Shown piece by piece: positions 54,384-62,347 of a stretch of 64,000 nucleotides of DNA. The stretch is from Mesorhizobium ciceri biovar biserrulae WSM1271 (GTDB lineage Bacteria > Pseudomonadota > Alphaproteobacteria > Rhizobiales > Rhizobiaceae). Each line of letters starts with the position of its first letter. The stretch's first letter is position 1. A program made the position numbers and the translations under genes. The notes under the pieces were generated by a model. The model made no database searches and was not told where the DNA came from. It worked only from the letters and a program-made list of their open reading frames with translations. The stretch spans positions 2,255,501 through 2,319,500 of the forward strand of contig NC_014923.1 of the NCBI RefSeq assembly GCF_000185905.1. The letters run 5' to 3'.

Positions 54384-56006
54384 ATGGCCGACGAGCAAAA
54401 AGGGTTTCGCCTGTCGCGGCGATTGCTGCTGGGTGCGGCTGTCGTCGGCGGCGCGGTGCTGTGGGGCGGCAACACGGTGGCGCGGCTGGCACGCGGACCT
54501 TCGGGGCCGAAGAACGCAGGACGGATAGCCGATATAGACGGCTTCGCGCTGCCTCTGAAGCCGCTGGACAATGCGCCGGCCTTCGATGCGTCACTGCCCT
54601 GGTCGGCAAAGGGTGGTGACATCAACGATGCCAGCGGCCTGTCGATGACGCCGGTCTACGGCGTGGTCGAGGTCAGCGGGGACGAGCACATCGCCAAGGC
54701 CCTGGCCTTCGCGCGTGCCAATGGGCTGAAAATATCGCTGGCCGCCATCCGCCATTCCATGGGCGGGCATGCCTTCGACGACAACGCGCTGGTGCTCGAC
54801 CTCAGAAAGTTCAACAGGGTCACCGTCGATGCGGCGGCCAAGACCATGACCTTGCAGCCGGGCGCGCGCTGGCATGACATCCAGAACCTTCTGCATCCGC
54901 AGTTCGCGGTGAAGGCGATGCAGTCGACCGACATCTTCTCGGTCGGCGGTTCGCTGTCGGTCAATGCGCATGGCATGGACCACCAGGCGGGTTCGGTGGC
55001 GGGCTCGATCCGCTCGATGCGGGTGATGCTGGCCGACGGTTCGGTGACGACCTGCTCGCCGACCGAGAACACCGATCTGTTCCGCCACGTCGTCGGCGGT
55101 TACGGCCTGTTCGGCGTGGTGCTGGAGGCGACGCTCGATATCGTCGACAACGCCGTCTACCGCACCTCGCGCGAAATCATCAAATCGGACGATTTTCCGG
55201 AATTCTTCGCCAAGGTGCTGGAGCCGAACAAGGATATCGGCCTGTTCTACGGCCATCTGTCGACGGCGCCCGGCAATTTCCTCGAGGACATGATCGTCTA
55301 CCGTTACGACAAGGTGGCCGAGCGGCCGCCGGCCGATCAGCCCGAGATCGGCGAACCGGGATCGGTCGGGTTGAAGCGGGTGATCATCAACCTGGCGAAA
55401 TGGGGCAGCCTGTTCCAGGAATTGAAATGGTTCACCGAAAAGACACTGGAGCCGAAATTCGAAAGCTGCACGGTGGCGCGCACCTCGGCCATGGCCGAGG
55501 GCGAGGCCTGTCTCGTCACCCGCAACAACCCGATGCACGATTCGGTGCCCTATCTGTTCAACGATCAGATGGAAGAGACCGACATCCTGCACGAATATTT
55601 TATTCCGCGTGCCGCCTATGTCGAATTCATCGCGGAAGCGCGCGAGATCCTGCGCAAGCAGACGCTGCCGGTGCTCAATGCTTCGGTGCGCATCGTCCAC
55701 AGGGAGGATGTGGCGCTGACCTACGCGCCGGAGCCGGCCTATTCGCTGGTGCTCTACGTCAACCAGCCGACCGATGCCGACGGCAATGCCAGGATGCGGG
55801 CGCTGACGCGGGCGCTGATCGACGTGACGATCAAGCATGGCGGGCGCTTCTTCCTGCCTTACCAGCTGCATTATACGGCCAGGGAATTGCTGGCCTCCTA
55901 TCCCGAACTGCCGGCCTTCCTGGCGGCGAAGCGGCAGTATGACCCGACGGAACTGTTTTCCTCGACCTTCTACCGTGCCATCAAGGCGCTGAGCGGGGTG
56001 TCGTAA
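54384..56006 (+). CDS. Tat-exported FAD-binding oxidoreductase (PCMH/alditol oxidase type)
   Basis: The 540-residue protein starts with a twin-arginine signal (FRLSRRLLLGAAVVGGAVLWG), implying export folded with cofactor. The FAD-binding PCMH domain (GHAFDDNALVLDLRKFNRVTVDAAAKTMTLQPGARW, SVGGSLSVNAHGMD, GSIRSMRVMLADGSV, VVGGYGLFGVVLEATLDI) is followed by a substrate domain and an ALO-type end (AKRQYDPTELFSSTFYRAI). It resembles FAD-linked oxidases such as alditol or gulonolactone oxidase; the His for covalent FAD is not obvious. A small secreted protein gene follows after 17 bp. Confidence 0.88.
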   Translation: MADEQKGFRLSRRLLLGAAVVGGAVLWGGNTVARLARGPSGPKNAGRIADIDGFALPLKPLDNAPAFDASLPWSAKGGDINDASGLSMTPVYGVVEVSGDEHIAKALAFARANGLKISLAAIRHSMGGHAFDDNALVLDLRKFNRVTVDAAAKTMTLQPGARWHDIQNLLHPQFAVKAMQSTDIFSVGGSLSVNAHGMDHQAGSVAGSIRSMRVMLADGSVTTCSPTENTDLFRHVVGGYGLFGVVLEATLDIVDNAVYRTSREIIKSDDFPEFFAKVLEPNKDIGLFYGHLSTAPGNFLEDMIVYRYDKVAERPPADQPEIGEPGSVGLKRVIINLAKWGSLFQELKWFTEKTLEPKFESCTVARTSAMAEGEACLVTRNNPMHDSVPYLFNDQMEETDILHEYFIPRAAYVEFIAEAREILRKQTLPVLNASVRIVHREDVALTYAPEPAYSLVLYVNQPTDADGNARMRALTRALIDVTIKHGGRFFLPYQLHYTARELLASYPELPAFLAAKRQYDPTELFSSTFYRAIKALSGVS

Positions 56007-56023
56007 GAAGCAGGAGAACAGCC

Positions 56024-56656
56024 ATGCGGATGGTATCGGCGGCGGCACTCATCCTCATCGCGCTGTGCGCTGGCCCTGCCGGAGGCGAGGATCTCAAGGC
56101 CTTCAAGCTGACCATCGACGGCGTGACGGTCGATATCGATCCCGGCGAGAGCGCCGATGTGACGCTGCCCGGCGGCAAGCAGAGCGAGGTGACGCTCGCG
56201 CGCAACGACTTCGCCACCTTTTCAGGCAGCGACTTCTCCTTCGTCCATCCCAGCGGCATTTCGGTGACCAAGACCGATCTCGGCGATGACATCACGCAGT
56301 ATCTGATGGCCTCGGCGCTGGGCACGATCGTCGTCGTGCAGGAATATGGCGCCATGAATCCGGTGTCGCTCAACCAATTGATGCTGCAGGAGATGACCAG
56401 GGAATCGGTGCAGGCCGGCGCCAAGCTGACGCAGGGGCCGACCACGCGCAAACTCGCCGACGGCAAGGAATTGACCGGGATCCGGGCCGAGGTGAAGACA
56501 CGCACCGACACCGCCGATTTCGAGATCGTCGGCTTCGGTCTGGCCGATCGGGGGCTGCTGTTCATCACCCGCATTGCCGGCGAGGATGCAGCGACCGAAA
56601 AGCCGCTTGTCGACAAGTTCTGGCAGAGCCTGAAAGTCAGGTTCAGGCCGGACTAG
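56024..56656 (+). CDS. Exported protein of unknown function
   Basis: The 210-residue protein has a signal peptide (MRMVSAAALILIALCAGPAGG) and no further membrane segment. The sequence is beta-rich (FKLTIDGVTVDIDPGESADVTLPGGKQSEVTLARNDFATFSGSDFSFVHPSG) with a C-terminal lipase-like LFITRIAGEDAATEKPLVDKFWQSLKVRF. The family is not recognised. It starts 17 bp after the FAD oxidoreductase stop, so the two are probably cotranscribed and may act together in the periplasm. Confidence 0.7.
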   Translation: MRMVSAAALILIALCAGPAGGEDLKAFKLTIDGVTVDIDPGESADVTLPGGKQSEVTLARNDFATFSGSDFSFVHPSGISVTKTDLGDDITQYLMASALGTIVVVQEYGAMNPVSLNQLMLQEMTRESVQAGAKLTQGPTTRKLADGKELTGIRAEVKTRTDTADFEIVGFGLADRGLLFITRIAGEDAATEKPLVDKFWQSLKVRFRPD

Positions 56657-56744
56657 GATCGTGTCTCAGTTTGGATTTCGGCTGGGGTTTTGCGTAACGG
56701 CGGCTCAAGTTATTCTGAAGACCCCGGGTTGGAGATCCTGCAGC

Positions 56745-57275
56745 ATGGCGAAGCTCATTTTCAGAATGAACCAGTCACTCGACGGCTATGTCGACCACCA
56801 GAAAATGCCGTCGGGCCCGACGATCTTTCGTCACTGGATAGAGCAAGTGCGCAATCTGAGCGGCAGTGTGTACGGTCGCGGCATGTACGAGGTCATGCGC
56901 TATTGGGACGAAGATAGTCCTGAGTGGAGCGCGGAGGCGCATGAATTCGCGGCGGCGTGGCGGAGCCAACCGAAGTGGGTTGTGTCGCGCTCTCTGAAGT
57001 CGGCCGGCCCCAACGCAACACTTGTCGCGGATGACGTCGAGGCGGTGATACGCGGGCTTAAGGCTGAGCTCGTCGGGGAGATTTCAGTTTCTGGACCAGG
57101 CCTGGCGCGAAGCCTGACCGACCTTGGTCTTGTCGATGCGTACCAACTCTACCTCCATCCGTTCGTGCTTGGTCATGGCAAGCCATTCTTCGCCGGCCCC
57201 CGGCCGCCGCTTCGCTTTGTGGCCAGCGATTTGATTGGCGACGACGTGATCAGGTTGACCTATGTGCCTGCCTGA
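56745..57275 (+). CDS. Dihydrofolate reductase / RibD C-terminal family protein
   Basis: The 176-residue single-domain protein is of the RibD_C (DHFR-like) family: KLIFRMNQSLDGYVDH at the start, GRGMYEVMRYWDED, KWVVSRSLKSAGPNATLVADDVEAVIRGLKAE, GEISVSGPGLARSLTDLGLVDAYQLYLHPFVLGHGKPFF. These are stand-alone reductases of uncertain substrate. ATG 56745 follows TTGGAGATCCTGCAGC; the in-frame ATG 56661 would add 28 unmatched residues. Confidence 0.88.
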   Translation: MAKLIFRMNQSLDGYVDHQKMPSGPTIFRHWIEQVRNLSGSVYGRGMYEVMRYWDEDSPEWSAEAHEFAAAWRSQPKWVVSRSLKSAGPNATLVADDVEAVIRGLKAELVGEISVSGPGLARSLTDLGLVDAYQLYLHPFVLGHGKPFFAGPRPPLRFVASDLIGDDVIRLTYVPA

Positions 57276-57308
57276 TCACGCGGTCGTCGAACCGAGACGC
57301 CAGCGGGC

Positions 57309-57830
57309 CTACAGCCCCTTCGGCATCAGGCCAGCCAGCCAGTTCACAGAGCGCTTCGCGGCGTCGGCGGTTGCCGAGGCGGCGCGGCCGAGGTCGGTCT
57401 TGACCACGGCGTAGCCGTTCTTGGTGCGATAGAGCACACCGGTTCCGCCATCGACCACCTGTTCATAGGCGACGGGCCGGGCGGCGTCGGCTTCCATGGC
57501 GGTCGTCGGCGAACCGACCGAGACGCTCGGCCGGTGGCTGAGTTCCGGCGGCAGCGGGCTTTCGGTTCTGACGACGCGGCTGGCGGGCTTCAGTTCGGGG
57601 CGCGATGCGGTCGCGGCCAGTTGCGAGGAGGACGACGAACCCTTCGTGCGGCAAATGCCGGAGACGAGCGGATAGTTGAAATTGCGCTCGTGCAGCATCT
57701 GGCTCTTCATCGCCGCTTCGCACTCGGCGACGGTCGACCATTTGGCCGGCGTCTCGCCGATATATTCGCAAAGCTTGGCGTCGCAGTCGCAGCCGACAAT
57801 GGTCATGGCGACAAGGGCGGTCTTGATCAC
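57309..57830 (-). CDS. Hypothetical exported protein
   Basis: The 173-residue protein has a short hydrophobic start (MIKTALVAMTIVGCDCDAKLCEYI) with four clustered Cys, suggesting a secreted or lipid-modified protein, then a Ser/Pro-rich linker and a C-terminal amphipathic segment (TDLGRAASATADAAKRSVNWLAGLM). GGTGVLYRTKNGYAVVKTDLG is the most ordered part. It is not a known family to me. It converges with the RibD-like gene. Confidence 0.6.
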   Translation of the reverse strand: MIKTALVAMTIVGCDCDAKLCEYIGETPAKWSTVAECEAAMKSQMLHERNFNYPLVSGICRTKGSSSSSQLAATASRPELKPASRVVRTESPLPPELSHRPSVSVGSPTTAMEADAARPVAYEQVVDGGTGVLYRTKNGYAVVKTDLGRAASATADAAKRSVNWLAGLMPKGL

Positions 57831-57980
57831 GGTCTTGTCCCTTCGAGATGCCCCCCGGCAGCCCTTCCATTTCTTCCCATTCCTTCGCGCGCGAACAAGG
57901 CGGGATTTGGCCGCGATTGTGGAATGGGCGTGGCGGAGGCCAGGAAATGCCTAATCTTGGCCGGGCGTGACCGAAAGGCC

Positions 57981-59111
57981 TCAGTAATCGTAGACGTGTT
58001 CGAGCCTGGCGCCGGACTTGATCAGCGCCGGCAGCACGAGATGCAGTTTGCGCACGGCAACGATCATGCCGGTGCGGCGCGTGGATTGATCGGCCGGCAG
58101 CGGATAGCTGAACAGGATGTGCATGCCTTCGGGAATGGCGATCGTATCGGTGGAGAGCACCGTGGCCATGATCTCGTCATTGCCGCCGATCTCGACGAAG
58201 GAGACGCCCTTGTCGATCAGGCGCAGGATCATTTCGGTGAAGACCTGATAGCGCCTGGTGACGAAGATGGTGCCGTCAGCGCCCATGTCGCGTTCGAGCA
58301 AGGTGTCGGGCTCGTTGCGCGTGGCTTCGCCGACGGGCCCCTTGGCCCAGACATGGATGTCGAGCAAGGCGGGGTCCATCGTGGCAGCGAGGGCCTTTTT
58401 TATCAGGTCGGCATAGCCCTGCTTGATGGTGTCGGCGAGGCCGAACGCCAGCTTGCGTTCGCCGGTGCGGACGGAGCTGTCGCCCGGCACCGGCTGCACG
58501 GCAAACAGGCCGGCACGCTTGTCGGCATACGGGAACTGATACCAGGGCACCTGGTCGAGAAACGCGGCATAGTCCGCCGCGACCTTGGCCTGATAAATGT
58601 CGGCGGCGGTGCGCTTGGCCGTTGTCGCCTCGGTGATGCGGCCGACCGTGTTCTCATAGGCCCACTGCAATATATGCTCGATCGAGTGGCTGGTGCCGAT
58701 GATGACCAGCATCTGGTGGTTGGCATAGTTGAATTTGTAGGGAGCGCTGGCGCGGATGACCATGGCGTAGTCCTGCCAGAAGCGGCCGATATAGGACCAG
58801 TAGGGGAAGCCGCTCGGCTGGTCCTTGTCGACGAAGCCGGCATATTCGCGTGCGGCGTAGACGATCGCCCATTCCGGATAGGTGAGGAAGGTCGATTCCT
58901 CCGGCCGCTGGTAGCCGGGGATCTCGGCGCGGACCTTGTCGGCCAGCGCCTTAGGCGGGGCGCCGTCGGCAATGCCGGGCAGCGGCGTCTTGTCGAGCGA
59001 CGACGTCGTCAGGAAGCCGTAGCTCAGCCCGGCGATCGGGATGAGGATGACGACGACGATCAGCCAGAGGATCGTCTTGATGAGGCGCTTCAGCCAGCGG
59101 AACAGGAACAT
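57981..59111 (-). CDS. Membrane-anchored protein of unknown function
   Basis: The 376-residue protein has one N-terminal anchor (about 9-34: LIKTILWLIVVVILIPIAGLSYGFL) and a large outside domain with many aromatic segments: PEESTFLTYPEWAIVYAAREYAGFV, YWSYIGRFWQDYAMVIR, ILQWAYENTVGRI, and IPEGMHILFSYPLPADQSTRRTG. There are no enzyme motifs I know. It is cotranscribed with the DUF4383-like gene upstream (6 bp). It resembles proteins found next to small membrane proteins in Rhizobiales and mycobacteria, with no assigned function. Confidence 0.7.
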   Translation of the reverse strand: MFLFRWLKRLIKTILWLIVVVILIPIAGLSYGFLTTSSLDKTPLPGIADGAPPKALADKVRAEIPGYQRPEESTFLTYPEWAIVYAAREYAGFVDKDQPSGFPYWSYIGRFWQDYAMVIRASAPYKFNYANHQMLVIIGTSHSIEHILQWAYENTVGRITEATTAKRTAADIYQAKVAADYAAFLDQVPWYQFPYADKRAGLFAVQPVPGDSSVRTGERKLAFGLADTIKQGYADLIKKALAATMDPALLDIHVWAKGPVGEATRNEPDTLLERDMGADGTIFVTRRYQVFTEMILRLIDKGVSFVEIGGNDEIMATVLSTDTIAIPEGMHILFSYPLPADQSTRRTGMIVAVRKLHLVLPALIKSGARLEHVYDY

Positions 59112-59117
59112 GCCCGA

Positions 59118-59552
59118 TCAGGCCGTGGCGAAGTGGTCGTGTACGCGCCTGGCCAGCCGGAAGCCGACATAGACGGCGAAGCCGCCGATGACGATGTGCG
59201 GCAGGTTGGCGAAGAAGCGGGCCGGGAATTCGATATCGTTGAGAGAGCGGAAGCCGTTGATGAAGATACCGGCATCGAGGCAGCCGGAACCGGTGACCAG
59301 CCCGAGCACGCCGTCGAAAAGGTAGACCGAGCCGAACAGCTTGAAATAGAACACTGCCTGGCGGTGCGAGATGAAGGCGGCGGCCAGCGCCCAGACGCCG
59401 GAGAAGGCGTGCAGCAGATCATCGTACCATTGCAGCGAGAACAGGCCGAACAGATTGCCGTCGGCATCGTTGAAGGCCGGTATGTAGCCGATGGCGACGA
59501 CGCCGAAGAATAGGAAGGCATAGGCAACGGCAAGCTTCTGGACGAGCGTCAT
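59118..59552 (-). CDS. DUF4383-like small membrane protein
   Basis: The 144-residue protein has four predicted membrane helices (LAVAYAFLFFGVVAIGYI, LLHAFSGVWALAAAFI, YFKLFGSVYLFDGVLGLVTG, LPHIVIGGFAVYVGFRLA). The arrangement of NLFGLFSLQWYDDLLHAFSGV and the GxF-x-N-LPHI is similar to DUF4383 proteins. It is the first gene of a two-gene unit with the anchored protein at 57981-59111. Confidence 0.7.
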   Translation of the reverse strand: MTLVQKLAVAYAFLFFGVVAIGYIPAFNDADGNLFGLFSLQWYDDLLHAFSGVWALAAAFISHRQAVFYFKLFGSVYLFDGVLGLVTGSGCLDAGIFINGFRSLNDIEFPARFFANLPHIVIGGFAVYVGFRLARRVHDHFATA

Positions 59553-60411
59553 GAAGTATCCCCCTTCTACAAGCCCATTTGTAAACGCTACTCTGCCGGC
59601 CGCCTGACGCGGTTTTCTGCGCTTCCGATGCTCACGGACTCAAAGGTCCGCTGCGCTTCGGTTCTCGAAAACCACGCCATCCGACTCGGCAGAGCGCGTT
59701 TTCAAACGGGCTCTGACCAGGCGATACTAACCGATTTTAGCGCGTGGAGAAGCGGCGCTCGCAAGATCGCCGCCAAAGGGCATCGGGGGGCCAAAAAGAC
59801 AGTCGGCGCCGGGATTTCTCCCAGCGCCTCCCTGTCAGATCAGGACACGGTCGCGGCAGCAACTTCCGTAAAGTCGTCGCGCCTTGCCGGCCTTGATTTT
59901 GACGGTCCTGCCAGTCCGCCGCCCGAGAGCAGCGTCCGTTCGGGACCACGCCGGTCTCCACCCTTGCGAGCTTTGCCCTGCGCACCATCGAAGGTTTTTG
60001 CCGTCCTTCATGGCAGCATCGGTCCGCCGTAGGCGTTGGCACGCTTTCCGCGGCCCCGTAGGTCTCGGCTCCGTCCCTCGAAACAGGCAAGCCTGCTCTC
60101 GCTTCGGGCCGTACGGGCCTCAGGAAATCCGCCTTTCACTTCGCCTTTCGGCTTGATGATCGGTAGCCGCCTGAGATGGGTTTAACGTACGCCGAGTAAG
60201 GGTCCTGGGGAATGGCCGCTGCCCTGTGGATAGCGGGATTACCGGGGATCGTTAGCCACAAACCGGGGAATTCGAGCGCCGGCTGCTTTAGACAGCCCGC
60301 CCGCTTTTTTGCGTACGAGCCGACAGCGCCCCTTGCTCCGCCGGTGGTCGCGGGCTTCAATGCCGGCAAAGGATCGGACCTGCATGTCCGGCGCCGGGGA
60401 GGGCGGGTATT
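59553..60411. other. 859-bp region without a convincing gene
   Basis: It holds the repeat at 59591-59694 and, beyond it, about 700 bp in which I see no supported gene. Open frames (for example 59628-60032 plus and 59737-60090 minus) lack ribosome-binding sites and family features. I looked for tmRNA, SRP RNA, RNase P RNA and tRNA landmarks and found none. The right end holds the lipid-kinase ribosome-binding site. Confidence 0.5.
59591..59694. repeat. Large imperfect palindrome, family C
   Basis: Outer arms CTCTGCCG / CGGCAGAG and inner GGTTTTC / GAAAACC define a hairpin of about 104 bases. Within the loop are CGGAC-TCAAAG-GTCCG and the near-repeated TGCGCTTCCG / TGCGCTTCGG. It is downstream of nothing coding on the plus strand and just upstream of the DUF4383-like gene on the minus strand. 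Elements of this type are known to me from rhizobial intergenic DNA. Confidence 0.55.
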
Positions 60412-61350
60412 TTGAAAGTCGGAGTGGTTCTCAACCCGATTGCCGGTGGCGGCCGGCTGAAACGGCATTGGCCTGATGTTGCCGTGTCGCTGAAAAAGCA
60501 TTTCGGCGAATTCGAGCTGCGCGAAACGCAGGCCGAAGGCGATGCCGAAAGGCTGGCAATCGATCTCGCAATGATTGGCTTCGATCTGGTGATTGCGGCC
60601 GGCGGTGACGGCACCGCCAGCGAAGTGGCCGACGGGCTTCTGCAGGCGGCCCAGGAGAGCGGCCGGATCACTGAACTTGGCCTGTTGCCGTGCGGCACCG
60701 GCATCGATTTCGCGCGCGGGCTCGGCCTGCCGAAAGAGGTGGATGCCGTGCTGAAGCGGTTGGCCGAAGCCAAGGGCCGCAAGGTCGATGCCGGGCGCAT
60801 CGGCTACATCGACGATCACGGCGCGCTGGCCAGCCGGCACTTCATCAACATCGCCAGTCTGGGACTTTCCGGCGCCACCGACCGCGCCGTCAATGCCGAC
60901 AAGCGCAAGGGCAGGATGTCGGCCAAGGCACTGTTCCTGTGGCGCACCGTGGTGGAGTTCATCCGCTACCGTTTTCAGGACGTCAGGATCACGGTCGACG
61001 ACGGCGCACCCGTCGAAGCGCGCATGGCGCTGGTGGCGGTCGCCAATGGAAAGTTCTTCGGCGGCGGCATGATGATCGCGCCGGATGCCGAAATCACCGA
61101 CGGGCAGTTCGACATCGTCATCCTGCGCGCCGCCGGCAAGCTGAAGCTGATCTGGGACATCCGGCTGCTCTATGGCGGCCGGCACCGCAACCATCCGGCG
61201 ATCACCATCCTGCGCGGCAGGAAAGTGGTGGTCGAGCCGCTCGGCGATGCGTCAGAGAATGGCGCTCTGGTCGATATAGACGGCGAGTCGCCGGGACGCA
61301 TACCCGCGACCTTCGAGATCCTGCCGGGTGCATTGACGCTCAGATACTGA
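60412..61350 (+). CDS. Diacylglycerol kinase-type lipid kinase (YegS family)
   Basis: The 312-residue protein has the DAGK catalytic domain: VGVVLNPIAGGGR at the start, then VIAAGGDGTASEVADGLL (GGDGT), LGLLPCGTGIDFARGLGLP and the C-terminal FDIVIL...FEILPGALTLRY. The family phosphorylates diacylglycerol or related lipids. The start is TTG 60412 behind GGGGAGGGCGGGTA, a strong ribosome-binding site; no ATG is available at this end. It stands alone on the plus strand. Confidence 0.9.
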   Translation: MKVGVVLNPIAGGGRLKRHWPDVAVSLKKHFGEFELRETQAEGDAERLAIDLAMIGFDLVIAAGGDGTASEVADGLLQAAQESGRITELGLLPCGTGIDFARGLGLPKEVDAVLKRLAEAKGRKVDAGRIGYIDDHGALASRHFINIASLGLSGATDRAVNADKRKGRMSAKALFLWRTVVEFIRYRFQDVRITVDDGAPVEARMALVAVANGKFFGGGMMIAPDAEITDGQFDIVILRAAGKLKLIWDIRLLYGGRHRNHPAITILRGRKVVVEPLGDASENGALVDIDGESPGRIPATFEILPGALTLRY

Positions 61351-61429
61351 ATCAAGCCGTTGACAGATTGATTCAGATGAATCCGCCCATCAATCCAACG
61401 TCCTGAAATCGCTTGATAACTGGCTGATG

Positions 61430-62347
61430 TCAGAGTTCCAGCTTGGCCGGAAAACCGGGCGCGCGCAGGTCGGTATCGACGGCATCCTCGAGCAATTTGA
61501 CGATCTGGGTGGACCAGGCGCTGCCGCCATATTCCTGTTTGCCCATCTGGAAAATCTCACTCACAAGCGGCGCCAGTTGGAGCGGCAGTCTGAATTCCCT
61601 GCCCATCGCCAGCGCGAAGCCGAGGTCCTTCAGCGCCAGGTCCATGGTGAAGCCGATGTCGTAGGAGCCGTTGAGAATGAGCTGGCTTTCGGTCTCGTGG
61701 ACGAAGCTGTTGCCGGAGGAGGCTGAGATGGCATGGTAGGACTGGGCGAGGTCGAGCCCGCCTTGTTTGGCCAACATCAGCGCCTCGCCGGCGGCGACGA
61801 GATGGATGAAGGCGAGCATGTTGGTGATCACCTTGATCACCGCCGCCGAGCCGACCGGACCCATCAGGAACGACTTTGCGCACATCGCCTCGATGGCCGG
61901 CTGATGACGTTCGTAGAGCGCTGGATCGCCGCCGACCAGCGCGGTGATCTTGCCAGCCGCCGCCAGATGCACGCCACCGGTGACTGGGCATTCCAGCGTC
62001 TCGACGCCCCTGGCCGAGGCGAGGGCCGCAAGGCGAAGAATCTCGTCGCGGCCGTTGGTGGACATCTCGATCCAGGTGCCGCCTTGGGGCAGGCCCTCCA
62101 GCAATCCGCCGGGTCCGGCCAGCACCGCTTCGCTGACCTTGGGCGAAGGCAGGCACGTGATGGCCTTGCCGGCCCGGGCGGCGGCCTCGGCCGGGCTGCT
62201 CGCGGTAGTGGCGCCGAGCACCACCAGGCGCTCGGCGGCGGCCGGATCGCGGTCGAAGACGGTGACGGCAAAGCCGTTGCGGATCAGGCTGGCGGCAAGG
62301 TTGCCGCCGAGATGGCCAAGCCCGATGAAGGCGTAGCTTTCGCTCAC
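61430..62347 (-). CDS. 3-hydroxyisobutyrate dehydrogenase-family oxidoreductase
   Basis: The 305-residue beta-hydroxy-acid dehydrogenase has the NAD(P)-binding AFIGLGHLGGNLAASLIRNGF, the substrate-binding CPVTGGVHLAAAGKITALVGGD, and catalytic-Lys region GSAAVIKVITNMLAFIHLVAAGEALMLA. GTG 62347 overlaps the stop of the DgoD-like gene by 4 bp (GTGA), so the two are coupled. The natural substrate is probably a hydroxy or sugar-acid derivative produced by the preceding genes, but this is inferred. Confidence 0.88.
   Translation of the reverse strand: MSESYAFIGLGHLGGNLAASLIRNGFAVTVFDRDPAAAERLVVLGATTASSPAEAAARAGKAITCLPSPKVSEAVLAGPGGLLEGLPQGGTWIEMSTNGRDEILRLAALASARGVETLECPVTGGVHLAAAGKITALVGGDPALYERHQPAIEAMCAKSFLMGPVGSAAVIKVITNMLAFIHLVAAGEALMLAKQGGLDLAQSYHAISASSGNSFVHETESQLILNGSYDIGFTMDLALKDLGFALAMGREFRLPLQLAPLVSEIFQMGKQEYGGSAWSTQIVKLLEDAVDTDLRAPGFPAKLEL

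Noticed and set aside
54591..56048. Long minus-strand open frame (485 codons)
   Set aside because: It is antisense to the FAD oxidoreductase.
57534..59513. Long plus-strand open frame (659 codons)
   Set aside because: It is antisense to three minus-strand genes with signal peptides or membrane helices; the shadow frame has neither.
59737..60090. Minus-strand open frame (117 codons) in the gene-free region
   Set aside because: It has no ribosome-binding site and no recognisable domain. Considered as a decayed gene, but no homologue could be named.
60136..60400. Possible structured RNA (6S, tmRNA, SRP or RNase P)
   Set aside because: The landmark sequences of these RNAs (for example the tmRNA tag codons or the SRP GGAAGCAGCC loop in context) were not found.
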